Assembly (NCBI GenBank): GCA_964036045.1
Contig: OZ038387.1
Span: 61,631,604-61,695,603 of the forward strand
Direction of reading: 5' to 3'
Source: Eutreptiella sp. 'Long Island Sound 2002'
Lineage: Eukaryota > Euglenozoa > Euglenophyceae > Eutreptiales > Eutreptiaceae
Length of the DNA stretch: 64,000 nt
The notes under the pieces were generated by a model. The model searched no databases. It saw nothing but the letters and a program-made list of their open reading frames with translations, and was not told the DNA's origin. The position numbers and the translations under genes are program-made. Below, piece after piece: positions 1 to 12,700 of this stretch; positions within the stretch are counted from its first letter, which is position 1; every line of letters starts with the position of its first letter.

Positions 1-1270
1 GAAGGGAGAGGTTACGATTACAAGCAGCCGTTTTGCCATAAGACCAGCATTCATCAAGCTATCAGACTGCAGCTGTCCAACTGGTCAGGCCTCCACAGAG
101 AGGTGGCCATGATCACTGCCGCAAATTGGAAATGAACAAAATGCTGAGAGGGGTGTCAAATGGTTGATAACAGGGGCAATAGACTGGACTACTACCCTCA
201 TGAGGACTTTGCCCTGAATTCATCCAATCAACAGCAGCTTCAAGCATACTGAGCATTTAAACAAGACAGGCCAACACGGCAATGTCATGGCGATGTGTTT
301 CTTTCCTGGCTTGTGTGCAGAAGTAAAATAAAATAGTGTCGCTGGGGGGCACAGACCTAATTAAGGTGAGTAATACGGTCCCTACGCCTACTGTGGCTTG
401 GACAAGGCTGTACACACCCAGGTTTAGGTTGTGTCCCTTCAACACATAGCATGCACAGCACTCAAATGGTTTCATCTCTTTCATTCTTCGGGGATCAGGG
501 TCCATGCTCCTGCCCAAAAGGGGAAGATTGCATGGTGAGCTGGTTCAAGAAAGGGGAATAGAATGCACAAATATTCCCAAAATCAGAACTATGTGGGTTC
601 AAGTGGGCAAACACTCACAACAAGTGTGTCCATGACCCGAGGTGACTGGCAAATACAGTCCCTACGCCCGCTTGGACAAGGGCGTAGCTTTTAGTGGTGG
701 GGGGGGGGGTGTACTTGTTCACCTTCAGAGGAGGGAATCCTTGGGTGGCTAACCCCAACAGCCAGGGAAAATTATTTTTGCCAGGTGAGAGTGGGGTAGT
801 TGTAGTTGTCCTTGTGCTTAAGGGTGCTCACTACCACTGATGTGGGACATGTAACAGGGACCAATCAATTCAACCAGTGCAGAAATGCAACACCCTTGGG
901 GCCGCACACAAGTCAAAAAGCGCTCCACACATGTATGTCCTGGTATGCAAACACCCTTGAGGCGTTAAAAGGTCAGGTGTAGACCCGCCACAGTGCTCCA
1001 GCTGCGCCTGCCTTCACACAGCCTTCATTGCCAACTCAGTGCGATTCATGTTCGACTGGCCATTGCAAGGCCCATTGGCCCATTGTTCTTCCTTGAAACA
1101 ATCATCTTTCTCACTGCATCAGTTCTGGTGTTCCGAGGGATCAGCTATGAACAATCTAGATGAGATACCACGTATCCATCCGTCAAAAGTCATAAGCATA
1201 CATATCTACAATTAATCAAACCTCGAAAGTTCTCCCTTGGGGTTGGGGGGGGGGGGGGGCTTCGCAGCCA
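1..1270. other. No gene seen
   Basis: Short frames only, with irregular codon use. Poly-G tracts near 700 and 1245. I see no domain, RNA gene or clear repeat in the first 1.2 kb. Confidence 0.5.
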
Positions 1271-2090
1271 GGTCAGCTGGCGAAGCGCTCTTACCAGATT
1301 GGACTCAAAGACTCTGAGGATCAAGGAGCAGAGCTGTCCAATGCTATGTTGCGTCAGAGAACACCAAATCAACACAATACGTGGTATCCCCAGCAATCTG
1401 CTGGGGGATGCTTGAGGGGCTCCAGCTTTTTGTTGTGTACCCAGCTGCACCTGCATCAAAAGGTGCTCTTAAGGAAGGATATCATAGCTTAGCCCGTTGG
1501 CCCAGGAGCTGATATGACACTGCCAAGGCAAACAGGTAAATGCATCAAGGCCAGGTGCCACACAGCAACACAAACCCAGTGCGAGGGATACAAGTGGCAG
1601 TGCCCCACAACACAGTCACCCACACAACAACACAATGAGCTGCAACGAAAAATTTTGGGTTGACCAAGTGACGCCCCCCCCCCCCCCGGGGAACGACAAG
1701 GGGTGGGGAACGACAAGGCTTCAATTGGTCGGTAGGCTGAGCTGGATGTCCACGACAAGGGGGGGGGGGTACTTTTGTTTCAACCCCCTTAATGCTTAGA
1801 TCCTCTCAGCTATGGTCCCAAAAACTGCAGAAAAAACAGCTTACCCCCCCCCCTTAGTGCGCGACGATCTCCCGGTGGGGGGAGGGGGGGGGGGGGGAGA
1901 CGGTCACCAAGTGACAGTCTCCCCCCCCAAAAATTCTAGGATTTGTATTACCTAAAGGAAAAAAATTTTTGGGGGTTCAGACTAAGATGAGCTGGCGTAG
2001 CCTGCTCACTTCACAGTACTCAAGATAACCTCTCGGAATCAAGATTCAGAGCTGTCCAGTGCTACCATAGTACGCTAGTATAGCCTAAAG

Positions 2091-2141
2091 AAAAATTTTC
2101 TTTGGCGCCAATACTTCCTATGCTTTTTGGGCCAAGTGACG
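2091..2141. repeat. TTTTCTTTGGCGCC...GCTTTTTGGGCC element, copy 1
   Basis: Nearly identical over 50 bp to 4830-4880; both precede G-rich tracts. Confidence 0.8.
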
Positions 2142-2311
2142 GTCTGGGTTGGGGGGGGGGATCGCAAAGGGGGGGGGGGGGGGCGCATGCAGGTCAACAA
2201 AGCGCTAGACATCCTGGTATGCATATGCAGCGATGTTCGGCAGTTCCACTAATGATTCAGATCAATGTCAAACATCTGCGTATTTACAGCCTGGCACTGG
2301 TTGCGGGCATT

Positions 2312-2480
2312 TGGTGAAACCTAGTATGCACGTAGCAAAACCTAGTAAAACGTAGCAAAACCTAGTAAAATGCAGTGAAACCTAGTAAAAAAAAAAATTT
2401 TAAAAAAAATTTTGAAAAAGTTTTTTTTTTACTAGGTAAAAAAAGCAAAATTTTGAAAAAAAATTTTCTTACTAGGTCAA
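2312..2480. repeat. Cluster of inverted ACCTAGTAAAA / TTTTACTAGGT repeats, copy A
   Basis: Several AACCTAGTAAAA units followed by A-rich and T-rich runs and ending in ACTAGGT, able to fold as nested hairpins. Confidence 0.85.
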
Positions 2481-2514
2481 TTTCGAAACCCTTTGGAGGG
2501 AGGAGAGGGGGGGG

Positions 2515-3385
2515 GAGGTTGCACAGGGGGACAAAATCAGTATTGGCTGCCTAACCCCTGCCTTCTGGAGGGCCCACAAGTGGGCGGAAATGCTACGTCA
2601 CCCCTGCATTCTCGATGATCCCCAACAAAGGGGACAAAATCAAAACACCAAAAAAACAAAAAAAAAAAACGAAAATTTTCCCATGATGTCTATGACTTAG
2701 CCTCAAGGTCAACAGATTACCCCCATGAACCCATGTCCTTCCACTTGTTAAGGCACTGCTTTACGCACTGGGGTATGAGCCACCTCTGTTGCGCCTATGC
2801 ACAGGGCTGGTATTGATATTTGGTCCAATTTGGTTTTCATCCATTATTTGGTTCTCGTGAAAAACATGAGTATTTTGAGTATAGACACATGGGGTGAAAA
2901 CCCATTTTTTCGCCCTCTACTAGTTCAAGCAAAATTCCCAGCTGTGGATTGTGAGTCCCTAACCCCAACTCGAGGGGCCACACAACAAAGCGTGGGAGTC
3001 AAAAAAAAAAAGGAAAGAAGGTGGGAGGCAAAATGGCATTCTCGGGGATCCCCAACAAAGGGGAGCAAAAGCAGAAGTGTTCCCCAACAAAGGGGAACGA
3101 AATCAGAAGTGGCTGCCTCACCCCTACCTTCTTGGGGGCCCAAAAGAGGGCGGAAGTGCTACGTCACCCCCGCGTTCTCGGGGTCCACTACAGAAGGGGA
3201 GGGAAACAAAAGTGGCCCGCGCCGGGCTCCTGGAAAAAATCCCATAGTGGGGGTCCTTAATGGCGGTCCTTAACAAAAAAAAATTGGTCCTAAAGGACCA
3301 CCCTGCCTCACCAAGCCAGTGGAAAAAAGCCCCTCAGAGCGGGGGACAAAATCAAAAGTGGCCAACAAGTGGCCCGAAAGTTCTA
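2515..3385. repeat. Repeated GGGGACAAAATCA... module of about 110 bp
   Basis: Landmarks GGGGACAAAATC, TGGCTGCCTxACCCCTxCCT, GGGCGGAAxTGCTACGTCACCC and CCCCAACAAAGGGG recur at 2520-2640, 3040-3212 and, partially, 3335-3385. Between them lies no coding sequence I can support. Confidence 0.75.
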
Positions 3386-3415
3386 CAGCCTAGTTCTTTT
3401 GCTTTTGGCGGTTTT

Positions 3416-3592
3416 GAAACCTAGTAAAAAAAAAACTTTTTTTTTACTAGGTTTTGAAACCTAGAAAAAAAAAGTTTTTTTTTTTTTTACTAGGTTCCCG
3501 ACACCTAGTAAAAAACTAGTGAACCTAGTAAACTGTTACCTAGTAAAAAAAAAAAACTTTATTAAGATACTTTTTTTTACTAGGTTTAACTA
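3416..3592. repeat. Cluster of inverted ACCTAGTAAAA / TTTTACTAGGT repeats, copy B
   Basis: At least three hairpins with ACCTAGTAAAAA stems and short spacers in 177 bp. Confidence 0.9.
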
Positions 3593-4829
3593 CAGACCCA
3601 CTGGTTGCAAAGGGGGGGGGGGGCATTGTTTGAACAAGGAGGGAATGAAGCGCCGGATACTCAGCTACTGTGTACCCCGGCCTCAAAGGCATACGGTCAT
3701 CGCCAACCATCAGTTCCGAATGTTGCCTTGAGTTCGTCACCCCCACAGGTGACTATCGAATGTTTGAACAAGGAAGGGGGGGGGGATGAAATATTTTTTG
3801 GAGACTGAAAATGGAATGGCAAACATGTGAAGAATCAGATGCAGAGAGGTAATGCAAAGGCCGCATGCAGGTCAAGAAGCGCTCTGCACATACACGTCCT
3901 GGTATGCATATTCAGGAATGCAAAGAGTGGGGGGCGGGGGCTTAACAGGCTGTTGCCATCTGTCACCACATCATATATATACATAAGTGAGCACGGTGAA
4001 GATGCCACGCCAATTGGGCCACCCAGATCAGATGTACACCAGGCAGTGTTGCAAAAATCATGTGCCCAACAAGGTGCTCAGGTTCTTGAAAAAAAAACCC
4101 CATCACACCAAAGACTGTTCTCACATTTCTGGAGAAAGCTTCCCAGCCCAAATTGCATATGATTTTCATGATTGCTTGTTTTCACTGTTGACAGTAGGAG
4201 CCCACCAACAGTGAGGCACAGCATAAACACATGGCCTTTTTTTCTTGAAGCGGGGGGGTTCCAGATGATTCGCAAGAATACCCTCGATATCAAGAATCAG
4301 AGCTGTCTGATGCTACCCTTGTCCCAAAAAAGCAACATACCTTAACCCCCCCCCTTGTAATCTCCCCACCAATGTCGTGACGGTTCCCCCCCCTGGGGGG
4401 GGGGGGGGTTGGCACAAAGCCTTGGTGGTTGGCTCTGTTAGCCTGTGGCAGCGCCTGTTGGCCTCTCGCCCTTGAACCTTCTGCTATGACAAGCAGGCAT
4501 CCGTACTACTGCGGGCATCTGAACTGTGCCTGGGTGGGAATCCAGGATGCAACTTCTGCCCATGGCGTCCTCCCCTGACGGCCTGATCAGTGCCCGGTTT
4601 GCGGTCATCACGAAGACCCTAGGCTGGGAGGTGCTCACCACAACCAGCAACACGAATGTCACACAAGGCCATGGGTGCTAGCTCACCAATGTGTGACTTG
4701 CTGGTAGTGCGTTGCAGTAATATCTTCTGCGCTCTGCGCCATTGCCCTGGGGGGGGGGGGGGATTGCACCACAAAACTGTACCATAGCATCACAGTGTAA
4801 ATCAGCTTCGGCGCGTTCAGCGCCTTGTA

Positions 4830-4880
4830 AAAATTTTCTTTGGCGCCTAGTATCTTCTATGCTTTTTGGGCCAACTGACC
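4830..4880. repeat. TTTTCTTTGGCGCC...GCTTTTTGGGCC element, copy 2
   Basis: Second copy of the 2.1-kb element, again followed by poly-G tracts. Confidence 0.8.
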
Positions 4881-5866
4881 ATTCCCCTCCAGGGGGTGGG
4901 GGGATTGCAAGGGGGGGGATATTACAAGAGGGGGGGGGGGGTAAGGCTGTTACGGACATAATACTGAGGACAAACGCTGTCTCCCACAAAGAAATGCAGA
5001 GGGAACCGCCATGCCTGCAGGCATTCCAGTATGCTGCTGGAGCAGAAGAAACAGCGGTGCCCGAGAAAAACAGCAAGGTGTGATACCAATCCCCCCACCC
5101 AATCAGTACCCGGCTTTGGCGCAGCGGTATCACCACAACCCCGGGGAACATAGCGAAAATACAGTTCCTCAACAACACACAACGGACCCGTGACACAAAC
5201 GGAGAACCTGGATCATTGGTCAGCAATCACTGTGCATGTAGCTCAGACTCGCTCAGAAGCGCTTCCTGGTTCATGCACAGCGGCCTTATCAGCCCAGAAA
5301 AACTCCTCCATGATGGACCAGTTCTCCTTCACTAGCGAAGCGCCAATACTTGTATCCAGTTCTGGATGCTTGGGGTTCTTGCAAGGGCGAGGTGGAGGCA
5401 GTAACATCTGGTATGGATAACCAGGAAACTTGTTTTCCCACCACATGACACTTGGTCTTGAGGTGATGACATGAACAGAATGATATAAGCACAATATTTA
5501 ATCGAGGGGTGACTATATGCCTCATATCTTGAAGCATTTGAGTGAGTGAGCTCTCAACTCTGTTCTGCTATTGGTCAGCCATTAATCCATAAATGGATTG
5601 CTGCAGGCACATATCATCACAATGTGTCCCCTGATTGGTTGGGGTGTTCCACTCCTGCGTATTGGAGGCCCACTGACAGCCTCAAGAGACAGCTCTAATA
5701 CACAAAACTAACTGGCTCAAACACACTGATGATGTTACCATATATATGGTGTGTATAACTATAAGGTTTTTTTGGGATCCTGACCAAGCCGAGCCCGCGA
5801 GACCTGCTCAATGTAGGGGACTCCAGATAACTCTCGGAATCAAGGCTCATAGCTGTCCAGTTCTGT

Positions 5867-7618
5867 GACAGCGGGCATAATACGCAGTGAGGATATGCTG
5901 TGTATAACTATATATTGAGGGGTGTACGCACCACCTGCAAAATCAACAATAATTGCACAGGAAAGGGTACCTGCTACAGGACCCATTTCTTGTGACACCC
6001 CTCACCCACACCCAGGCAACTCCCGTCAAATCCAAGCTGTAAGTTCCGTCAGTCCGGACGTTTGGCCCAAAGATTCATGCAAAATAGGCACACCAATGGT
6101 CTGCTGAGAATGAAACGACAGACTGGGCTGTTCTCTTCGTGCATTGCTCAAAGCTGCCTGACAAAAAGCAGGCTGTCAACACCAAACACATCTGTCAGTA
6201 CCAGGGAGCTCTACTGACAAACACAAGCACGCAGCAGTGTATATCACATTTTGCCCAGCAACCTATGGCCAGACTGGGTTCACACAATTTTAGGGGATGT
6301 TTCTGGAAGGCACGCGCGCTGACAGAGAAATTTCTTTTTTTTTGACCGGTACCATCGACAACTGTTCGAGGTTATTCCGAAACTTCAGACCTATTAAGGG
6401 AGCAACACAGCAACCATTTTTTGAGGGGGGATTGGTGGTTGGTCCTGATTGACTGAATGCCCTGACTGATTCTTTTTTTGGTTCAGACCTTGGCACGCTG
6501 GTAAAGCCCTCTTGCTGGGGGGGGGTTGGCACGGGCAAAATTTGGTATGGCAAAATTTGTTGTGGTGAAAATTTGGTACGACATCTTAAATTCCATGGAA
6601 AATGTGGTACAAAATTTGCGATTGTGCACAGCCCAGGAATTGAACCAGCGACTTCCAGTGCAGCAGTACAGCGATGTCCTCAAGAATTTTTTTCTATTCC
6701 AAAGCTTGCCTCAGGCCCCAGGGACCTAAATTCTGCACTCCGGACAGTTCGGTCCTTAAATACCATGGCAAAATGTGGTACAATTTGGTTGTGCCACATT
6801 TCGCCATGCCATAATGGACCATTTCTCTTTCAGCAGCTGGGCAGCAACTTCAGTGATGTCTCAGGGCACGCAACAATTGAACCCAGAGTTTCTCTTTTTT
6901 GGTGTTGACTGCTTCCGCCAGTGTATTGTAGGAGTTAAGGAGAGATAATCCGCTGCGTCGCAAAATGCCAATGGAGCTGTGTAACAGCAGCGCACTTGTC
7001 CGCAAAACCGTGGCAGGAGCGAGCTTTCAACACAGTAAGCATACTGGAGGAAACGTCGCCCCAACTCAACATCCCACGCCTGTGCCTGAGGAGGGCCTGG
7101 GCTGACTTGGTTTATTTAGCCAGGGCATGTGTCTGGAACTCTGATATGGTGTGTGGGGGTGGGTTGCACAGTGATCATGCTTGTCGTGTGTAGAGGCAAA
7201 ACGTTTTAATCTGCCATATAGCGGGTGTCTGAGTGGCAGATCAAGTAGCAGACTGCTTTGGCTCAGTTTTGGGGGGAGGAAGGAGAGTGGGCCAACAGTC
7301 CTACTGGGGCGCAACCAAGAGGGCAGCTGCAGGGTTGGTAGCAATAATTGCCAGAGACCATTTGCGGGGGGTGAAAAATGCACCTGGCTGACTCAAAACT
7401 TGTCCATAGCAGAGTACTCAAGACAGTGCACCTGTTCCCGCAAACCCTTTGATGTTGGGTTTGGTTGGACTTCTTGGCGTCGCAGAGAACCAAATCAGGC
7501 TGAGATTGATTGGGAGGGCACAAAGGAATCAGTATTTCCCGGGGGGGGGGGCTAATCAAATTGAGAGGATTGAAATGTAGAAAAACAGACATGCAGTACA
7601 GCAAGACTGCAGATTGAG
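5867..7618. other. No gene seen; AAAATTTGGTAC-rich stretch
   Basis: Between 6533 and 6800 there are several GGCAAAATTTGG / GGTACAAAATTTG units and partial palindromes. Frames around 7.0-7.55 kb are open but not protein-like enough to support. Confidence 0.4.
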
Positions 7619-7796
7619 GCAATGCACTCCACAGTAAGGCGTAAGAGCATCTTTATTCTCTATGCCGAACCTGGTTAAACCTCAAGACACTTTCCTATGT
7701 CAAAAAAACATAATGACAGGTGTATCATGTCCGACTACGCATAGTCAGACAATCACTTACAATCAGGCTATCAGATATACAACAGCAGGCGTGATA
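7619..7796. repeat. Dispersed repeat family, copy 1
   Basis: Shares AATGCACTCCACAGT, CTTTATTCTCTATGCC, AACCTGGTTAAACCTCAAGA and TAGTCAGACAATCAC with 34033-34205. Confidence 0.8.
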
Positions 7797-9600
7797 CAGT
7801 GTGCAAGCAGTACATGAGATGTGTGTCAAAGAACTTAAGAGAAAGAACAGAGGAGCGTTGAAAAATTCAGTAATTCAGCAATCCCGGGGGGGGGGGGGCA
7901 TGGGCAGTTTGCCTCTAAGGGATGTTACAGGCAAGATTAAATGGTACAGATGGTACGCTACACATTTGCACAAATCAGGTTGCAGTGACTGGGGCAAGCC
8001 CTCGACAAAGGATTGGGGGATGCGCAGCCAAGAAACATGCACCAAGTCACCATGTGTCGTACCAATTAGTGGCATAATCAGTCCAGTCTCTCCACCTTCA
8101 CAGCCAACATGCTGCAACACAGCAACATTTTGGGGATGTTTGTGCACATTGTGTGGACAGTGAAATTTCTGTACCAATTGAAAAATCATCAACACAAATG
8201 CACAGGTGCATCGGTCAAAACTTGTGGGTGGTGTGTTTTGGCTCTGGACATATGCAGCCAGCACAGACAAAGAAAGGCATGTATACTGTAGGTTTTCTGC
8301 CACCCTTTCATTGGGTATTTTTGGATTTTGGGGATGAGGTGGAATTGTTCCCTGAGGGCTTTTGGAGCAGGGCTCATCATCTTGGGTGCCTCCAAGTGGT
8401 CCTTTGTTGCATTTGTTGTCAGGAAAATGCCCTGCACCCCCCCTGCAAGGAAGCCTGTATTGAAATGGATAGTTTGTGACGTTTACCTGCAACGATCCAA
8501 TCGTGCCAGTTTTTTCTTCTCAGCTGCACACGAGTCTCACCTGCTCAAGTCTCCAGTGAAAGTCAGAATGCCAGGCACCACAAGGCACCACAGCATGTCA
8601 ACCCTGACCCCATCCACCCCCAAAAAATGTGAAACCAACCTTGGGTGTTCCTGAAAATTTTGCTGGTGTGCAAGGTGCTTCAAACAAGCTGCATGCAGAC
8701 TCCCTGTGTAGGTGCTAATAACACCTTGGGGGCGTTTTCGCACAGCGCGGGCACAGCGCCAATTATTACATTGTTTATCATGGGAGCACCCCTGAAAACC
8801 ACCCACCTACAGGAGCGTGCATGATCCATTCAAAGCAGCATCATTCAAAACAGCATCAGGGCCGCACAATTCAGGACCCTGGGACCCGTGGCAAGCACCA
8901 GACTAAAACAAAAAATCCCTGGTGTACCAGCAGGGGCTGTAGGGCGCAGAATTGAGGACCCTGGACCCGTGGCTACCGGTGGTGAAAAACAGCCGACTTT
9001 TCACACAGCGCGGGCACAGCGCACGCACAGCGCATGGTGCGCCCCCCTTGGGACTTTGGTAAAATCTGCTGAGAGCTTTTTCCAAAAATTGCTTCAATGT
9101 TTTTCGTGTTCGAATTACCATCTCTCAAAATGTAAACCAAATCTCTCAAAATCTAAAAATGACCAAGCAATCACAAAGCAGGCTGCAGGAATTTGCTCAC
9201 CCTGTGGTGATTACCTACCCCCCGCCTTGCTTAGAATTACCTGGCTAAACACACCGACACCACACCACACCCAGGGGAACATACCCATAATGGTGGCAGC
9301 AGTGGATATAACTGGGGGGCGAGTCCGGCCTGGACCCGCCCCCCCTCCATCACAAAAAAGGTAATGAATGATATTTGGTCACAAAAAAAGTGACCTAAAA
9401 CCGGCCGTTTTGGGCAGCCCTCAGCCTGAACATGTAGATGGGAGGGGATCAATGGTGTAGATGGGAGGGAAGGGGGGGGGGTGGGTGATGCAACAACACA
9501 CATGACAGGCACAGAGCCCTGTGGATGCAAAATTGCCAATGCCATTCAATGTCATTCAATGTCATCACTCACACTGACAATATTGTCTTGCTCACTGCAG
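7797..9600. other. No gene seen; short direct repeats
   Basis: AATTCAGGACCCTGGGACCC at about 8868 recurs as AATTGAGGACCCTGGACCC at about 8950; CACAGCGCGGGCACAGCGC occurs at about 8745 and 9006. No coding sequence is supported. Confidence 0.45.
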
Positions 9601-9701
9601 CTACCACTACTTGACCTATCATTATCACTGTCACTATCGCTGCCACTGCCACTAGATGAACCTGTACTAATACATGCAAAGGAGGACAACGAGCTTGCTC
9701 C

Positions 9702-9776
9702 ATCTGACAACAGAATAATACACACAATCTGACAACAGAATAATACACACAATCTGACAACAGAATAATACACACA
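9702..9776. repeat. Three perfect 25-bp tandem units
   Basis: ATCTGACAACAGAATAATAC plus ACACA, repeated three times without mismatch. Confidence 0.97.
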
Positions 9777-12700
9777 CAGTGTACAAATACCAGCAGTCAC
9801 AACAATTTTGCAGTGCAAGTAGACACAGTCACAGTCAGTGCAAGTAGATACAGGTGCAAGTAGACACAGTCACAGTAAGTTTGTACACGGGAGACATTCT
9901 ACTGAGACACCTTATTTGGTCACAAAAATTTTTGGGGTTTACACTTTCTCACTCCGGCCCTTTAGTTTTTGTGTGACCAGTTACAACCCCAACCCCCCCC
10001 CCCCCCCGGGACCCGGACCCAGACCTCCCAAACCAAAATTATATCCATCACTGAATGGTGGCACCCCCCGCCCCCCTGAGGGGAAACACAAAGGACGCGT
10101 GACACAATGCAAGGCATGTCAACATGAGGGTGTATGGTCCACAGCATGTGAAATACAACTTCTCGTTGGTCAAAATATTCACCAAACCCAGAAAAGGTGG
10201 TTCTCACACTGGATCCTTGGGAAGCCAGTCATTCAATTTCGATACTTTATTTATCAAACTGAATCGATGCACACACTACAACTTCCCCCCATGGTCTGGT
10301 ATTTTGGGTTTTGAGATCTTCTGCCCGGTCTGTCAGCTGTCAGCTGTGTCGCACATCATCTTCTGGTTCCCCCAGATTGCACACATGCTTTGTCCAAGCC
10401 AACTGCTTCCCCCTTTGCCTGAAGCATACAATTTGCAGTTTAGGGTCACAACACCGGCTGCCACATGACACTGCACATGGATATCCCAATGTTCAGCTTC
10501 CAAAACTCTGTCACCCTCGGATAGGTTTGCACAAGCATTGCCAGGCCTCCTGCTGGCACAGATCACATGATTGAAACTGAGTTTCATATGCATATCAAAG
10601 TCGTACAGCCGGCGCTCCAGAAGGAGAACACGTCATCAGGCTTCAGATCATCAGGGATCACAGCATCACTGAAACTGCACCAGTGTGATACACTGTATGA
10701 ACAGCTCACCCCAAGTGAGTGGGGAATGATTGGATCGCACGTTGCACATGGGACCCTTCACAGGCATGCCTACTGACCTGCTGTCATTTATTGACTGGCG
10801 ACACTGGTGGTTCTGCATACACTACAGACTTCTTCCACCATCAGGCCGATCACACAACAGTCAGAGAGTTGCGGACCGAAGCAAGCCGTGAATCTTTCTG
10901 TACAAAATTCTTCAACAGAGTCTAATATGTGACCATCGCTGGCCCCTTACGTCTGTGCATGCGCGTGTAGGTCTGATACTATAAGGATGCTGCATCCTGA
11001 GGCCGGACATATGGCACTGTTTGGCTTTGCTCTGACATCAGGTCCACGGTCCGTATTGGCCCTGTCTAAAGCGTTGACAAACAATCCCTCAGGTTTCCGG
11101 TAACGGGACATTCACCTCTCCCATCAGGCCGCAGGGCTAGAACCTGGAAAATGCTTTCTGATGGCCCACCCTGTTCTTCCAATCACCCCACTCAATGGCA
11201 ACAATGACACAGGGAAATACAGAAAATAAAAGCAAGAGCTAGGGAAATACAGAAAATAAAAGCAAGACCTTGCGATTTGGAACTTGATGCGAAAGAGTGC
11301 CAACCCACATTGCATCCAAACTTGGCTCCATGCTTGATTCAATTTCACGTCTTGGCGCGCTTTGTGTGATAATTGCTTGTCTTGCACAATACTGCTGGGG
11401 ACACATTTAATTCTTTTTGGTCCAGGCCTATACACAATCCCTCGGTATGTTACAATAAGGCTATTGGGTGAACACCTCCGCTCTTCATCAGCAGTCTTGC
11501 CCTCATTTTTTGTGGCAAAGGAAGATCCATCCGTTGCTACTGCTGGGGACACATATAAATCCCCTGCCCCAATGTCCCTCGCAGACCACTGTCTGCTGAG
11601 GGGTGAGAACCTGCCCTTGGGGTCAGACACACGCAGTACAGGGGCAAGTAGACATTGGGGCTGGGGATGACTTCTTGTGGGGGCTTCAGGCCAGTGGCAG
11701 CAAGGCCAAGCCGTGCTGGCCGAGGCACCGAGATCTCAGTCAAAAGACAGCAGAGCGACCCTATGATAGGGTGCACTTGTGGACATGGCATGTAGTGAGG
11801 TAATGCTGCTATGGCTGATGATTGAACCTGTGTGCACGTCTCAAAGGATGGGTGTACCTGAGTATGTCCTGCATGGCACTGCTTTTCTATGACGACTCAC
11901 TGGTTCACTGGCGTGTGTTGTCCTTCGGCTGCCGTTCCGGGTACGTTTTGGGCAATGAATCAGCACCAAAACACCAGCATCACAGTCAATGCCCAGACGT
12001 GATGAACAGGCCTGCTTTCGGCAATTCCTGCGAACAGAACAAACTACGAACCAGGCAACACATGTACGTTTTGGTCCTGTGTGGCATTGGCAGCTGGAGA
12101 CAAATAACGCAATGGAACTAGGCGAAAAAGAAAACCACCACAAGGTTGAACCTAAACCATGCTGCGCAGAGCTGAGCAGTTGAAAATCCCCAGGCAATCA
12201 CTTTATGCTAAAAATATTCAGCCAAGAATCTAAAGTGCATAACAGTTGGCTTTTTGGGGGTGAAAGATATATGCACTCCATACCCACATGCATTGGAAAA
12301 TTGTCGGCAAATGGTTCCACTCCTTGTCATGAATCTGCATGCCAATGACATCCCACCGCACTGCAACAGTCTGAAACGTTGCGCAAAAGGAGAAGACCAA
12401 TGTGGACAACGCAAACAAGACCACGGGGGGGGGGGATGGGGCAAAAATCAAAATAGACAGATGGAATAGCTGCCTGAGGAAGTGTACCTGTCATTGATTT
12501 TGATGTGTTTGTGAACCAGGAAAGACAGCAGCAATCGAAAAGTGGAAGATGCTTGAAGATGAAGCTGTTTTGCATTACACTCGATTACTCCTGCATCATT
12601 GCACAGAACCAGAGACCAGGCTTGATACCATGGTCATCTCGACCAGTACATGAACAGGACATAACAGCGAGCGCCAAAGGTATTCCAAACCTAATCCAAC

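Larger units (their letters stand above)
1273..5866. repeat. Four dispersed copies of a GGAATCAAGATTCAGAGCTGTCC element
   Basis: Copies at 1273-1348, 1989-2065, 4263-4317 and 5785-5866, all in the same orientation. They share AGCTGGCGNAGC-type starts (three copies) and ATCAAG..CAGAGCTGTCCAGTGCT. The range given covers all copies; the sequence between them is other repeats and unassigned DNA. Confidence 0.7.

Noticed and set aside
2740-2800. tRNA-like GGTGGCTCATACCCCAGTGC on the minus strand
   Set aside because: It has an A-box-like start and a GGGTTCATGGG downstream, but no clean cloverleaf and no terminator.
5110-5135. tRNA A-box-like GCTTTGGCGCAGCGGTAT
   Set aside because: No B box or matching arms at the required distance.
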